Origin: Dendrophyllia cribrosa
Taxonomy: Eukaryota > Cnidaria > Anthozoa > Scleractinia > Dendrophylliidae
Assembly (NCBI GenBank): GCA_024195265.1
Contig: JAJLRJ010000004.1
Coordinates: forward strand, 38,060,811-38,124,810
Length of the DNA stretch: 64,000 bases
Reading direction: 5' to 3'
The notes beneath the pieces are model-generated. The model was not told the DNA's origin. It ran no database searches and worked only from the letters and a program-made list of their open reading frames with translations. This document shows, piece after piece, positions 48,754 to 54,071 of the stretch (positions are counted from its first letter, which is position 1; the number at the start of each line of letters is the position of its first letter). Made by a program: the position numbers and the translations under genes.

Positions 48754-49562
48754 TTGTGACAGGTCTCTCAAACAATGCTGTATGCCTTGTCGAAGACAGA
48801 GGATCACTCTAGTAAAGTGCGATCTTGTAGCTTGAAAAAGTTAATGTAGAATGAGTTGTTATTATCAAGCTTCCAACTCCATGTCTTGACTTGATTGTGC
48901 TTTATTGACCCTACGTTTCGGCCATCACGGCCTTCTTCAGGGGAGTATATAATATATATATATTACTGTTGAAACTGGCACGTGCACGAATTTTTTCCCT
49001 TTTCTGTAGGACACCCGCAAAGGTTGGGAGTACCGACAGTACCCTTAAGAATAGTAGACTTCGCAGTGAAATCATTTAAAATTCAAATTATAAACAAGGA
49101 TTGAATTCGATTAAGTTCGGGTCGAGTTGTTATTGTTTATTTGTGAAAGCTAAACAAAACACAAACGCTTCAGTCACGGATACCTATTAAAAAATACTAA
49201 GCTGGTTTCCACATGATCACAGATCGCCAAATTACAGGCTAAACACTCTGCAATTAGATCTATACATGGTATTTATACGTAATAGGGACCGATATCGATC
49301 GTCTCGAGTGTTTGACAAACGACCGCAAGGCAGAAGGAACATAATTAAATCATTCCCAATCCATCAGATCCATCGCCCAATCGCAAGGATTTTGAAGGCC
49401 AGCGATGTAGCGATGGTTCGAAATGAGCCTAATATTAACTAATTCACTACGATACAAAAAAACAACAAGGCAATACCTACCTTCCTTTTCCGAAGGGTCG
49501 TCTGCTTTGTTTCTTGAGCTTCGGGCAACCATCTCTATCTCTTCACCTTGTTCCGCCATCAT
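13814..49562 (-). CDS. TRP-family cation channel with an internal vWA domain and a C-terminal SPRY domain (gene B, complete 19-exon model)
   Basis: Predicted plasma-membrane cation channel. I joined 19 minus-strand exons by reading acceptors, donors and phases by eye: 49481-49562, 42568-42686, 41383-41577, 40733-40943, 40042-40325, 38695-38920, 38360-38392, 37881-37973, 37384-37732, 35410-35760, 34982-35011, 34073-34262, 33387-33542, 32142-32220, 31462-31586, 30678-30824, 20046-20214, 15616-15812, 13814-13975. They total 3198 nt, stay in frame throughout and give 1065 residues. Seen in order: pre-S1 hydrophobic segment about 160-185, vWA fold about 203-365, S1 about 430-447, S2 about 457-475, S3-S5 about 535-635, pore with WSLLGIAE about 668-675, S6 about 690-714, TRP box with EWSFKKA about 727, SPRY about 880-1012. 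Pore and TRP box look TRPC-like; the pre-S1 motif NKKWWG looks TRPM-like. The N-terminus is short (about 130 residues before pre-S1), with no clear ankyrin repeats or TRPM homology region. Channel identity is secure; exact subfamily, ligand and ion selectivity are not shown by the sequence. Confidence 0.9.
14309..15511. mobile_element. Composite foldback element in gene B intron 18
   Basis: The ends GAATTTAGTTTTATCGACTG and the inverted CAGTCGATAAAACTGAATTC are about 1.2 kb apart. Inside are three nested hairpins: 14340-14471 (stem with CTGACGTTTCGAGCGCTAGC), 14598-14700 (stem with AATTAAAATGCGAGG) and 15389-15470 (stem with GGGGTTATGTGATTTATTCC). A poly-C run of 32 follows at 15522-15553. 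No clear target duplication. Confidence 0.55.
15522..15553. repeat. Poly-C tract of 32 bases
   Basis: Uninterrupted C run 62 bp from the donor of gene B exon 18. Confidence 0.85.
15616..15812 (-). CDS. Gene B exon 18: C-terminal half of the SPRY domain (residues 947-1012)
   Basis: Encodes GDLISCTVKFE, IVFFLNERQI and LYPYIGMG. These are the conserved SPRY positions (G-D-x-I-x-C, F-F-x-N-x-x-x-I, L-Y-P-x-I/V-G). Acceptor AATTGCAG, donor AAA|GTTAGT, phase 1 in and 0 out. Confidence 0.9.
16292..16478 (+). repeat. TTGCGAG heptamer array, forward orientation
   Basis: About 26 units of TTGCGAG with occasional insertions and changes (TTTGCGAG, GTGCGAG, GTCGCGAG). An ORF running through it (16314-16964) is produced by the repeat. 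Confidence 0.92.
17634..17730 (-). repeat. CTCGCAA heptamer array, inverted partner
   Basis: About 13 units of CTCGCAA, the reverse complement of the array at 16292-16478. The 1.15 kb between them is unique in this window. The two arrays may be the ends of one mobile element; I found no target duplication to confirm it. Confidence 0.9.
17731..18667. other. Gene B intron 17, no gene seen
   Basis: Contains several copies of the phrase TGTCCGCTTAATACAGG and variants, also seen near 19600. These look like fragments of a dispersed repeat. Confidence 0.4.
18668..19174. mobile_element. TA-flanked hairpin MITE with GGCCATTTCCGAGTTG ends
   Basis: The first and last 95 bp are inverted copies (GGCCATTTCCGAGTTGCCTT), flanked by TA on both sides (18666-18667, 19175-19176). 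A second inverted pair lies in the middle near CCCTCGCTCCGCTCGGGCGC. A TA target fits a mariner/Tc1-type MITE. Confidence 0.82.
19712..19922. mobile_element. Hairpin MITE with GGGCGCTTACCATTTGTC ends
   Basis: GGGCGCTTACCATTTGTCAG at the left and its inverse at the right, flanked by TAA at 19709-19711 and 19923-19925. A 3-bp TWA-like target suggests a PIF/Harbinger-type origin. Confidence 0.82.
20046..20214 (-). CDS. Gene B exon 17: core of the SPRY domain (residues 891-946)
   Basis: Encodes VLIQETDGRRILGVGVV and then FPGWFLGTVGYHVDDGRIF. The G-Y-H-x-D-D-G motif is the signature of RANBP9/SPSB-type SPRY domains. The exon follows an intron of about 10.5 kb (20215-30677), the longest in the gene. 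Phase continuity with exons 16 and 18 (0 in, 1 out) links it to the channel gene rather than to a separate locus. Confidence 0.87.
20944..21103. mobile_element. TA-flanked hairpin MITE with GACCAATTCCGATAT ends
   Basis: 160 bp, nearly palindromic, with arms GACCAATTCCGATATATTAA and its inverse, flanked by TA. In gene B intron 16. Confidence 0.82.
21104..23283. other. Gene B intron 16, mostly unique AT-rich DNA
   Basis: No exon-like segment. Only short repeats such as GTTAACTGACAATTCGCC-type phrases, which recur near 23160 and 26238. Confidence 0.4.
23284..23494. mobile_element. Hairpin repeat rich in AGTGAAACAAAAGAAACGGC
   Basis: AGTGAAACAAAAGAAACGGC at the left is inverted at 23475-23494, and the arms continue through AAAAGCAAAAACAAATAAAA to the centre at about 23390. 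A related half-copy lies at about 37262-37380, beside the donor of exon 9. Confidence 0.7.
24121..24676. mobile_element. 556-bp near-perfect palindromic MITE
   Basis: Arms of about 240 bp (24121-24362 and 24435-24676) with a centre of about 70 bp. The ends CACAGGCAGCCCAACC are exact inverse copies and ATTACAG flanks both sides (24114-24120, 24677-24683). Very few mismatches between arms points to a young insertion. Confidence 0.9.
24684..26950. other. Gene B intron 16, no gene seen
   Basis: No exon-like segment. A short tandem phrase, AGCTACGTTGAGCACTCTAA, occurs twice at about 26329 and 26387. Confidence 0.4.
26951..27050. mobile_element. 100-bp MITE with 9-bp target duplication
   Basis: Ends TAGGCTCGATT and AATCGAGCCTA, flanked by ATCCATTGT at 26942-26950 and 27051-27059. 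GC-rich hairpin in AT-rich surroundings. Confidence 0.88.
27293..27640. repeat. Tandem repeat of about 110 bp, four partial units
   Basis: ACGTATCGCAGAACATTCC occurs at 27321, 27401, 27510 and (changed) about 27619. The first spacing is 80 bp, the others about 110 bp because a segment with AAGCGACTTCAAAAATC is included. Confidence 0.85.
27781..27921. repeat. Two tandem 72-bp units
   Basis: TATAAACCTCAGAAAGCGGA at 27782 is repeated with small changes at 27854; both run to CGAGCGCGGAAAATGTCA. Confidence 0.82.
27922..30370. other. Gene B intron 16, no gene seen
   Basis: Several short ORFs but no splice-compatible coding stretch. AGGTCACAGGTCACAGGTCA near 28954 is a triple 8-bp repeat. Confidence 0.4.
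30371..30602. mobile_element. MITE with CGTACGTTTCTCGAAA-type ends
   Basis: Left GCGTACGTTTCTCGAAACTC and right inverted GACTTTCGAGAAACGCAC, with a second inverted pair (TTTTCGGGCCCGAAAG and CTTTTCGGGTTCGAAA). It lies 75 bp from the donor of exon 16. Confidence 0.65.
30678..30824 (-). CDS. Gene B exon 16: cysteine-containing segment and first SPRY strand (residues 842-890)
   Basis: Exactly 49 codons, phase 0 at both ends. The first part has four cysteines (CLLSCEGSEFCSTC), a possible small metal or disulphide motif of unknown role. The last part, RYKFPFTPESPHFE, fits the start of a SPRY domain (hydrophobic strand ending in a Phe-Glu pair). Confidence 0.85.
31462..31586 (-). CDS. Gene B exon 15: linker to the SPRY module (residues 800-841)
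   Basis: Encodes a helical segment with DEIKMDHVFQETKRNRQMAN and a tail ending in FPTGST. I placed the donor at ACG|GTACAC because it gives phase 0, which the next exon needs. An earlier GT, 13 nt upstream, would break the frame. Confidence 0.78.
32142..32220 (-). CDS. Gene B exon 14: post-TRP-helix cytosolic segment (residues 774-799)
   Basis: A 79-nt exon between CTGTAAACAG and ACAG|GTAAAA, encoding an amphipathic helix (ETSLDAVVDKLQNTYFSKYG). Phase 0 in, phase 1 out, matching both neighbours. No domain is recognised. Confidence 0.8.
33387..33542 (-). CDS. Gene B exon 13: TRP box helix (residues 722-773)
   Basis: Begins DNSLEEWSFKKAITIQTY, directly continuing S6. EWSFKKA occupies the place of the TRP box (EWKFAR in TRPC). 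It is followed by a proline-rich turn and PLNLISHLF, equivalent to the conserved PPPFN.I motif after the TRP helix. Exactly 52 codons, phase 0 at both ends, acceptor TTTAAG, donor GAG|GTGAGA. Confidence 0.92.
33600..33742. mobile_element. Degenerate hairpin repeat between exons 12 and 13
   Basis: CAACAGGTAGATAACGCTAT and the inverted GCGCTATCCACCTTTTGAAC frame an imperfect palindrome. Several ORFs pass through it. Confidence 0.55.
34073..34262 (-). CDS. Gene B exon 12: pore helix, selectivity region and S6 (residues 658-721)
   Basis: Encodes the pore helix and filter region (WSMVEHLTWSLLGIAELD) and S6 (ARLLFGVFLVMGVILLVNMM, then IALLSNTYQRVE). This follows the TRPC pattern of a W-S-L-x-G-x-x-E filter and an S6 ending L-N-M-x-I-A-x-x-x-x-S-Y-Q. 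Acidic residues just outside the filter (ELDPFDSVD) could favour cations. It ends in phase 0 with GAG|GTAACA. This is the most diagnostic exon for a TRP channel. Confidence 0.95.
34452..34745 (+). mobile_element. tRNA-derived SINE in gene B intron 11
   Basis: The first 72 bp resemble a tRNA: A-box-like GAGCTCAGTTAGTTGAGCA and B box GGGTTCGAATCCCG in order. A non-tRNA body follows with GTGACGTTAAGCCGTTGG and GGACGTTAAAAAACCCACA. The anticodon arm is not well formed, so this is a SINE head, not a working tRNA gene. Confidence 0.72.
34982..35011 (-). CDS. Gene B exon 11, 30-nt microexon in the pore turret (residues 648-657)
   Basis: A 30-nt exon (acceptor CATTACAG, donor TTG|GTAAGT) that enters and leaves in phase 2. 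With the neighbouring codons it encodes ACKTSSGLAC, giving two cysteines nine residues apart in the extracellular turret before the pore helix. TRPC and TRPM channels have a structural disulphide in this place, so a similar role is a reasonable inference. Skipping would keep the frame but remove the pair. Confidence 0.75.
35410..35760 (-). CDS. Gene B exon 10: transmembrane segments S3 to S5 (residues 531-647)
   Basis: RWNILDF leads into S3, the standard TRP motif (WN.LD) at that place. S4 includes YLYGLNTMFLTLRAF and S5 includes FWQFIATILAFSIAITKVY after a cytosolic linker (VKGVGAIQIALFHIIGD). The exon ends in the extracellular turret with an Asn-Gly-Thr sequon (SSDNGTES). Phase 2 at both ends, with acceptor ATTTTAG and donor ATC|GTGAGT. 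Confidence 0.92.
35761..37383. other. Gene B intron 9, no gene seen
   Basis: Non-coding. Contains a small hairpin at about 36829-36876 (TTGACAACCCGC with its inverse) and the half-copy repeat at about 37262-37380 with an AT-rich insert (TATAATATATATAATATAT). Confidence 0.45.
37384..37732 (-). CDS. Gene B exon 9: transmembrane segments S1 and S2 (residues 415-530)
   Basis: Opens ASYLEYFTTPYF and continues into the hydrophobic S1 (TLSYLALLGLHFVLCL) and S2 (GLEWAILVFFLGRILMES). The pattern of a short helix ending in TP, then S1 with SYL, then S2 ending ES/EC with a following arginine, is typical of TRPC and TRPM. The second half is a basic and acidic cytosolic loop (QREGERRSGRSG, DDPEDDKTKSPSK) between S2 and S3. 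Phase 1 in, phase 2 out. Confidence 0.9.
37881..37973 (-). CDS. Gene B exon 8: vWA to S1 linker (residues 384-414)
   Basis: A 93-nt exon, phase 1 in and out, with acceptor CGTTTAG and donor ACAG|GTGAGT. It encodes a polar linker with a Asn-Ser-Thr sequon inside FWNKQTNSTPASAEDQPW. The sequon would be unused if the linker is cytosolic, as the topology suggests. Phase symmetry makes this a second skippable cassette next to exon 7. Confidence 0.78.
38062..38159. mobile_element. Short hairpin repeat in gene B intron 7
   Basis: GGATCGTTTGGGTAACCAG and the inverted TTGGTCACCCAAACGATCC frame 98 bp. Confidence 0.6.
38360..38392 (-). CDS. Gene B exon 7, 33-nt microexon (residues 373-383)
   Basis: A 33-nt exon encoding ELEVLQGNYLF, framed by TTTACCAG and G|GTAAGT. 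It enters and leaves in phase 1, so it could be skipped without breaking the frame; alternative use is possible but only inferred. It lies in the linker between the vWA domain and S1. Confidence 0.7.
38695..38920 (-). CDS. Gene B exon 6: second half of the vWA domain (residues 298-372)
   Basis: Continues the fold with the central strand VLVLFTDHKT (the Asp of the third MIDAS loop is present as D304), a helix (GKELVKREIMKIKMMG), the strand IKLVPVGIG, a short helix (IRHLERIN) and a last strand (EVMHFREY). The order and spacing match vWA domains of integrin, copine and matrilin type. Exons 5 and 6 together give a complete domain of about 155 residues, so this is not a fragment. Confidence 0.9.
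39317..39836. mobile_element. MITE with ATACCGTAAAATTCCGATAA ends
   Basis: Left ATACCGTAAAATTCCGATAA and the inverted TTATCGGCATTTTACGGTAT at the right; the body repeats GGGCTTATATTTGGAAGGG-like phrases and holds a poly-G run near 39764-39777. In gene B intron 5, within the vWA coding region. Confidence 0.72.
39893..40025. mobile_element. Hairpin MITE next to the exon 5 splice donor
   Basis: Arms TAGGTCAAATTTGATTTC and its inverse, with GGTTAATTTTGATTTTCC continuing the stem. The right end is 16 bp from the last base of exon 5 (40042), just outside the donor consensus. Confidence 0.75.
40042..40325 (-). CDS. Gene B exon 5: first half of the vWA domain (residues 203-297)
   Basis: The exon opens with a vWA-type first strand and helix, EIDLTFVINATSYVADQ, then a long helix (FELMKETIKYVM), a second strand (KYQVVIHGED), and the helix before the fourth strand (LEKVREAFELSANRPNAEK). 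This is the usual vWA order. The MIDAS position D-x-S-x-S reads N211-A-T-S-Y215, so the classical metal site is degenerate. Phase 1 in, phase 0 out. No counterpart of this exon is seen in gene A within the window. Confidence 0.88.
40733..40943 (-). CDS. Gene B exon 4: pre-S1 motif and hydrophobic segment (residues 133-202)
   Basis: Begins FFARPVMYNLLNKKWWG, which resembles the TRPM signature just before the membrane domain (a Trp-Trp-Gly after a basic residue). A strongly hydrophobic stretch with TWLFLNVWCLFDLVLFPF follows. In TRPC and TRPM structures the equivalent pre-S1 segment lies at the cytosolic face, so what follows should also be cytosolic. Phase 0 in, phase 1 out (G|GTAAAG). Gene A counterpart 1575-1785. 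Confidence 0.9.
41383..41577 (-). CDS. Gene B exon 3 (residues 68-132)
   Basis: Exactly 65 codons, phase 0 at both ends, acceptor TGTGACAG and donor AAG|GTGGTT. It encodes cytosolic linker helices including MLANSVDEFTSCLLDPLKS. By hand count against the gene A exon at 2262-2456 there are about nine nucleotide differences, roughly five synonymous and four replacement, suggesting moderate purifying selection rather than free drift. Confidence 0.88.
41980..42371. mobile_element. Same AGGTGCGGTTACA MITE, unexpanded (copy B)
   Basis: 392 bp with the same inverted ends as 2855-4160 and a single internal unit. It gives the likely ancestral state of the expanded copy. Confidence 0.75.
42568..42686 (-). 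CDS. Gene B exon 2 (residues 28-67)
   Basis: Acceptor CCAATAG, donor GAG|GTGGGT; phase 1 in, phase 0 out. It contains a helical stretch with LTPRALTKC and NALLMAME, reminiscent of the end of the N-terminal cytosolic helices of TRPC/TRPM proteins. The gene A counterpart is 4360-4478, same length and phase. The intron upstream (42687-49480) contains the MULE-like element at 42988-47535. Confidence 0.85.
43686..43836. mobile_element. MITE nested in the MULE-like element
   Basis: TAGCCTGTTCCAGGCTCCGA at the left and its inverse TCGGAGCCTGGAACAGACT at the right, flanked by ACTTCTACAA (43676-43685 and 43837-43846), again a 10-bp duplication. Confidence 0.82.
44893..45064. mobile_element. Hairpin repeat nested in the MULE-like element
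   Basis: ATATGTTGTGGTTCAAATTT and its inverse form long arms around TTTGTCTCAGAATATGA. A second, shorter inverted pair (45234-45266 with 45475-45507) lies close by. Confidence 0.65.
47045..47069. repeat. Poly-G tract of 25 bases
   Basis: Inside the MULE-like element, near its right inverted end. Confidence 0.85.
47765..48323. repeat. Foldback repeat enclosing the tRNA-like sequence
   Basis: 48054-48160 and 48205-48323 are nearly exact inverse copies (GGGAAGGGAGATATGGACAA and others). AGACAGTTAAAGTGAGAATA at 47773 is a further inverted match to the segment near 48195. Together they form a composite palindrome with the tRNA-like sequence at one side. Confidence 0.75.
47826..47897 (-). tRNA. 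tRNA-like sequence, probably a SINE head or pseudogene
   Basis: On the minus strand it reads GTCTCAG at the 5' end and CTGAGGC at the 3' end (seven acceptor pairs with one G-T), a D arm with GGCCTAGTGGTTAAGGC and a perfect T arm CCGGGTTCAACTCCCGG. The anticodon stem is poorly paired and the loop lacks the usual U33, so a functional tRNA is unlikely. It lies within a foldback repeat at 47765-48323. Confidence 0.5.
48619..48750. repeat. Two AT dinucleotide microsatellites
   Basis: (AT)n at 48619-48649 and (AT)n at 48721-48750. In gene B intron 1. Confidence 0.9.
49481..49562 (-). CDS. Gene B exon 1 (start codon, residues 1-27)
   Basis: Starts with two consecutive ATGs; I chose the first. It encodes a polar acidic N-terminus beginning MMAEQGEEIEM and ends with the consensus donor G|GTAGGT in phase 1. 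The same exon occurs at 6748-6829 in gene A with one replacement (Gln to Arg), which supports it as real coding sequence. There is no signal peptide, consistent with a cytosolic N-terminus. Confidence 0.85.
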
Positions 49563-50420
49563 TCACTGTGTGACTTCTATGATATACAAGATCGGTCCAT
49601 AAAGCTTACAAGTCTTACAAAGGCTTGACGTTATTTCATTTTTATATGGTGGGCTCTACTGCATATTTTGTCGATCCGTGGTACGCTGTTAGATACTATA
49701 CTCAATAAACACCGAAAAGAAAATGTAGTGATGCTTCAGTAGCTTATCCGCCAATACCGTTTAAATTTGAAGCAAAGAGGTCAACTGGAGCCTACAGTGT
49801 AGGTCAGCCACGGTGTGCTCTGCGAGTGTACAACGGCCTCGCTGAGAAATATTTGTTGAGGCACGCAATCATAGTAAAATAGAATAAAGAAAACTAAATA
49901 AATAAATGTGCTTTATTTACCCTCGATCAGTGTGTGCCGAGCATTGAAACATCAGAAACAAATACTTTAAATTGTGAAAACATCAACGTTAGAATCCCAA
50001 CAGGCAGGAGGCAGATTATTTGGCTACTCACAAGCGTAGCCGAGCGGTTGAACTCGAGTCAAACATGAACAGTTATAATAAATAGTAAAAATGATTCCTT
50101 TCTTTGATTCGGCACGGTGCAAATTTGAAGCAAGAATAGACTTACCTTTTGGTAGATGTCGTCACTGCAAGCTCAAGCCAACAAAATGATCATCTTTACA
50201 CGGGCTGTTTCTGTTAAACAAAAGCCCGCTTTCAGCGCTTCGATACATATCAAAGAGAGTTGAAGCCAATATTGCAGTTTGACCAATTACCGCCGAGTTG
50301 GGTTTTATTTAGAACATGAATAATTATAACATGTGACACATGTCTCAGCAGCACGCAACATAAAAATGGGTTCGGCATCATGACAAAATTAAAGCTAGCA
50401 TAGCAAACTTCAGTGAATTA
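49563..50420. other. Upstream region of gene B
   Basis: Matches DNA upstream of gene A but lacks a segment of about 0.7 kb that is present there (about 6950-7690). No clear core promoter motif. Confidence 0.45.
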
Positions 50421-51315
50421 ATGGGTGAGTCAATTCCAGCAGTGCCCATCCCCCCCCCCCCACCCCCCTCCCAGGGCCATTTACACATGACAAAATATAG
50501 ACGGCAAGACTGATCCTAACGGCAAGAAGAAAACGATAAGAAACAGAAAATGATATACCCGATATTTCGGTTTGACAAACAAACCTTCTTCGGGGTCAGA
50601 AAGACAAAACATGAGTAAATACGTTACAAGGCCGTTAAATATAAAAGTTTAAAAATATGAAATCCATGATTATGATAGGTCAAGAGCGTGTCAGATTATA
50701 AGTGTCATGAATGAAGCTCATCGCGTCTGTTTATCCCGTATGGCTCCAGTGTCTTTGCCTTGTCAATAAGATGTGCCTCACGAGCCTTCCGAACAGAGTC
50801 ACGGCTATTATGTATAAGTTCCAAAGGAATTAGCTGGATGTCGTTGATTGAAGGCAGGTTGAAGTGCTGTGAGACAGGGGTCGGATTAGCGAGTTGGTGG
50901 TGATTTAGAATGGAGCGTCGATGTTCACCAAAACGATGTTCACGAAAAATCGTGGCTTACGCTGGCGGGCAATATTAAAACAACGAAAACTCCATAAGTT
51001 CCTTTGATGGCGAATGGCGATACCCCGAAAAAAACTTTCAAGGGAGGGAGAATCCGAAAAGGGCGAATGATAACTGTAGATTGTGCTGTTTCCCTTTGAA
51101 AATTAAATACGGTGAATTTCAGAAACGCTGTGGCTAAATGCCCCGGCAGTCAGAAATTTTCACAAAATTTTCACTGAAAGGCTCTTTCAAACCTTTTGAG
51201 AGTATTCGATGTTCGTTTAGAAATGTCAAGCGATTCCCAAAATTATTTTGATTTTCCAGTTGACAAAATATCCAAGCTTGGGCATACTATAAGATCGCTA
51301 TGTTCTCGACACTTA

Positions 51316-51774
51316 GGGCCTGTTTACATGGAGGGAGGGTGACCCGGGTACCAGGGTCACCCTCCCAGCCGGGCTAACACATAGCCCGCCTTTACATGGG
51401 CGGGCTATCATATAGGTGAGCTATCTTTTTTTTGGCGGGCTCTTAAATTGTTTTGGCGGACTTTTTTTATTGCAACGGCACGCTTTATTAAGCACGACAT
51501 ATAAACAAACATGGCAGCAAGAAGAAAGGCTATAGCAGCGAGTTTGCTAATTTTATTGCTTGTTTTCACGGGTAATTTCAAGTCAAAAGAAATAGCCCGC
51601 CTAGGAGGGTGACCCTGGGGTGACCGTTTACATGCAGAAAAGATAGCCTGCCTAGGAGGGTTACCCTGGCACCCTGTCTATCATGTAAACACTTCAGTGT
51701 GCTTTGTAAAGAAATGTATGAAAAGTTGGCCCTCCCAGGGTAGCCCGGCTCCCTCCCTCCATGTAAACAGGCCC
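51316..51774. mobile_element. TTA-flanked MITE with GGGCCTGTTTACATGGAGGG ends
   Basis: Exact inverted ends, flanked by TTA (51313-51315, 51775-51777), consistent with a PIF/Harbinger target. A second partial copy of its right end lies at 52745-52791, so DNA just beyond it was duplicated when the gene segment arrived. Confidence 0.8.
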
Positions 51775-52100
51775 TTAGAATATTTCTGCCGAGACTCGCA
51801 GTCAGAAATTTTCACAGAATATCGACTGAACGTCTCAAGAGTACTCTTAAAGGAGGTATGTCACGACTGGAGCGCATGCGCATTAGGGACCGCACAACTT
51901 GAAAAGATTGGCCCAATTTTTTCAAGTTTCGCGGAGCGATCTGTTGAAGATTTTTATCGTTCTCAATCTTGGCCATCCTTTTGAAAATCGTGTTTTAAAC
52001 GCTTGTTTTGCTTAAAGTTAGGGTTCGTTCATTATTTTCTGTATTGATATTGGACATTTCCGCTTTTTTGGCGTGCTTTGAAGCACATATTTGAGCAGCA

Positions 52101-52744
52101 ATGTCCGCTTATGGCGGTCGTCGATCTGGCAGCGGACGAAAGAGAATGTTCGCATCAAAAAATGAGTGCAACCAAGTCTGGAGGAAAGGTCACCGCAGAG
52201 TATGGCTAGATAATATTATATATTCGTCCTGGGTTTCTGCAAAGCTGAAGTGCGGGTATAATTCTGACACTGAGTTTGCTTCCCATCTGCTTTCACTGGA
52301 ACGAAGAAGAAGGCAAGTACTATAAGTTTAGTCTCGATCATGTAATGAGACATCCTTTGCATTGGTTTCTTCTTTTGTGTGTCCTTGATATTCTAAACAG
52401 TTACTCACTTTTTCAGGGAATATGATCCGGTAATATCGTGTACAAAAGCATTTAACAAAGGCGAAGTAACCGATGGCCCTTCTCCCAAACGACGTCGGAG
52501 CCATTTTGAAGGTGAGATTTCCAAATGTTACGCTTTTTCATATGAGAATTTATATTTTCCGATAAAAACATATTTATTTTTATTGGTTTTGTAGGATTAG
52601 TATTTCAATTATATTCTCTTAAAAGTTTGGGCTACATTTGAAAGTCACTTTGCATAAGCTAAAATTGTTGTTGTTTTTGTTTTGTTTTTGACAGGCGAAC
52701 CAGTGTCAACATCAACTCCAGTAAAACCTGGAATTGTTTCGTGA
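52101..52744 (+). CDS. Small three-exon gene or captured gene fragment inside a transposon
   Basis: Three exons join in frame: 52101-52312, 52417-52511, 52695-52744, giving 118 residues and TGA. The first intron uses a GC donor (AAG|GCAAGT), a recognised minor class; the second is GT-AG. The protein begins MSAYGGRRSGSGRKR, has HRRVWLDNIIYSSWVSAK and EFASHLLSLERRRREYD, then a short basic patch (SPKRRRSHFE). It looks like the conserved N-terminal exons of a larger nuclear protein, cut where foldback-repeat DNA resumes. It sits within the 50421-54585 insertion, absent from the paralogous site in copy A. Function is not known. Confidence 0.5.
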
Positions 52745-52985
52745 CCCTGCTACCCGGGTCACCCTCCCTCCATGTAAACAGGCCCTTAGAATATTTCTGC
52801 CGAGACTCGCAGTCAGAAATTTTCACATAATATCGACTGAACGTCTCAAGAGTACTCTTCAAAGTTCGTTTAGAAATGTCAAGCGATTCCCAAAAATATT
52901 TTGCTTTTTCAGTTGACGAAATATCCAAGCTTGAGCATACTATAAGATCGCTGTGTTCCCGACACTAAGAAAATTTCTGCAGACG

Positions 52986-53088
52986 GTCGGGCACGCAACC
53001 TCGTCCCCAGGGTCTTCTCAGTTTTCAATATGGCGGCGCTCCATCTTGAAAATCGAGAATCCCCTGGGAACGAGGTTGCCGGGCACGG
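52986..53088. mobile_element. MITE with CAACCTCGTCCCCAGGG ends
   Basis: CAACCTCGTCCCCAGGG at the left and its inverse CCCTGGGAACGAGGTTG at the right, with GGGCACG on both sides. Confidence 0.75.
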
Positions 53089-53413
53089 TCTCAAAATAGA
53101 CTAAATGCCCGGCAGTGACAAATTTTCATAGAATATTTCGTCAACTAGAAAAGCAAGATAATTTTTGGAAGCGCTTGACATTTCTAAACGAACATCGAAT
53201 ACTCTCAAGAGGTTTGAAAGAGCTTTTATAAACACCAATGAAATACCTGGTGAGCTTTTGCGCGTAAACATCATATCTTCACACGTGAGAATAACATGTT
53301 ATCTTCATACGTGAAAAGATCACCTTTGCTACGTTGTTCTACTTTAGGACTTCAAAAAAATATAAAAGTGAAATGGTTTGATTGCATTGGTGTTTATATA
53401 ATAAACAGAACAT

Positions 53414-53541
53414 TACATGGCCGCTTGAAGATACGAAATTTATCTTCTCGTGTTGAAAAATATTTCACTCGTTCGCTGCGCTCACTCGTGAAATATTTTC
53501 GAACTCGAAGAGAAATTTCGTATCTTCGCGCGGCCATGTAA
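53414..53541. mobile_element. Hairpin MITE with TACATGGCCGC ends
   Basis: TACATGGCCGCTTGAAGATA and its inverse, with GAAATTTATCTTC also inverted; centre CGTTCGCTGCGCTCACTCG. Confidence 0.75.
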
Positions 53542-54045
53542 TATCCTCTATTTCTTCTCGTCGAATATTGAGAGATGCCAAAGCTTTGAACAACGCTTCG
53601 TCTTGGTTTTCGCGTGGCAACTCTAGTCTCCCTTGGGAGATCGCATAACCATTTGATTGAGGTGTTTACGTTTTAGAACCAATCAGAACGGCCCATACGC
53701 CGGCGTACGGACTACTCAAAAAGCCCACGAAACCGAGCAGGCGGTTTCTCACGGCTTCGCCGCTCGAAACTCGAAACTCGCGGCTTCGCCGTTCGCGAAT
53801 TATCGCGCGCGCCAACAAAAAAACCGCCAGCTACGCAGGCTAGGAAGGGCTGGATTGAAGGTAGTGACGAACGGTGTTCGGTCGGTATTGTTTTGCTCTT
53901 GCCGTGGTTTTAAGGTTTCGTGACGTGGGATGCAGCGGACGCGATTAATTTCCTTTTTGGAGGAATGAGTGACTGTAACCGCGTTTGACAAGGTAGTAAA
54001 TGTTGCTATCCCGGGGGTGGGGCATGAGTAAATCTAGCTTGGATC

Positions 54046-54071
54046 GGGGGGGGGGGGGGGGGGGGGGGGGG
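54046..54071. repeat. Poly-G tract of 26 bases
   Basis: Inside the copy B insertion, after CCCGGGGGTGGGG. Exact length may be uncertain. Confidence 0.85.
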
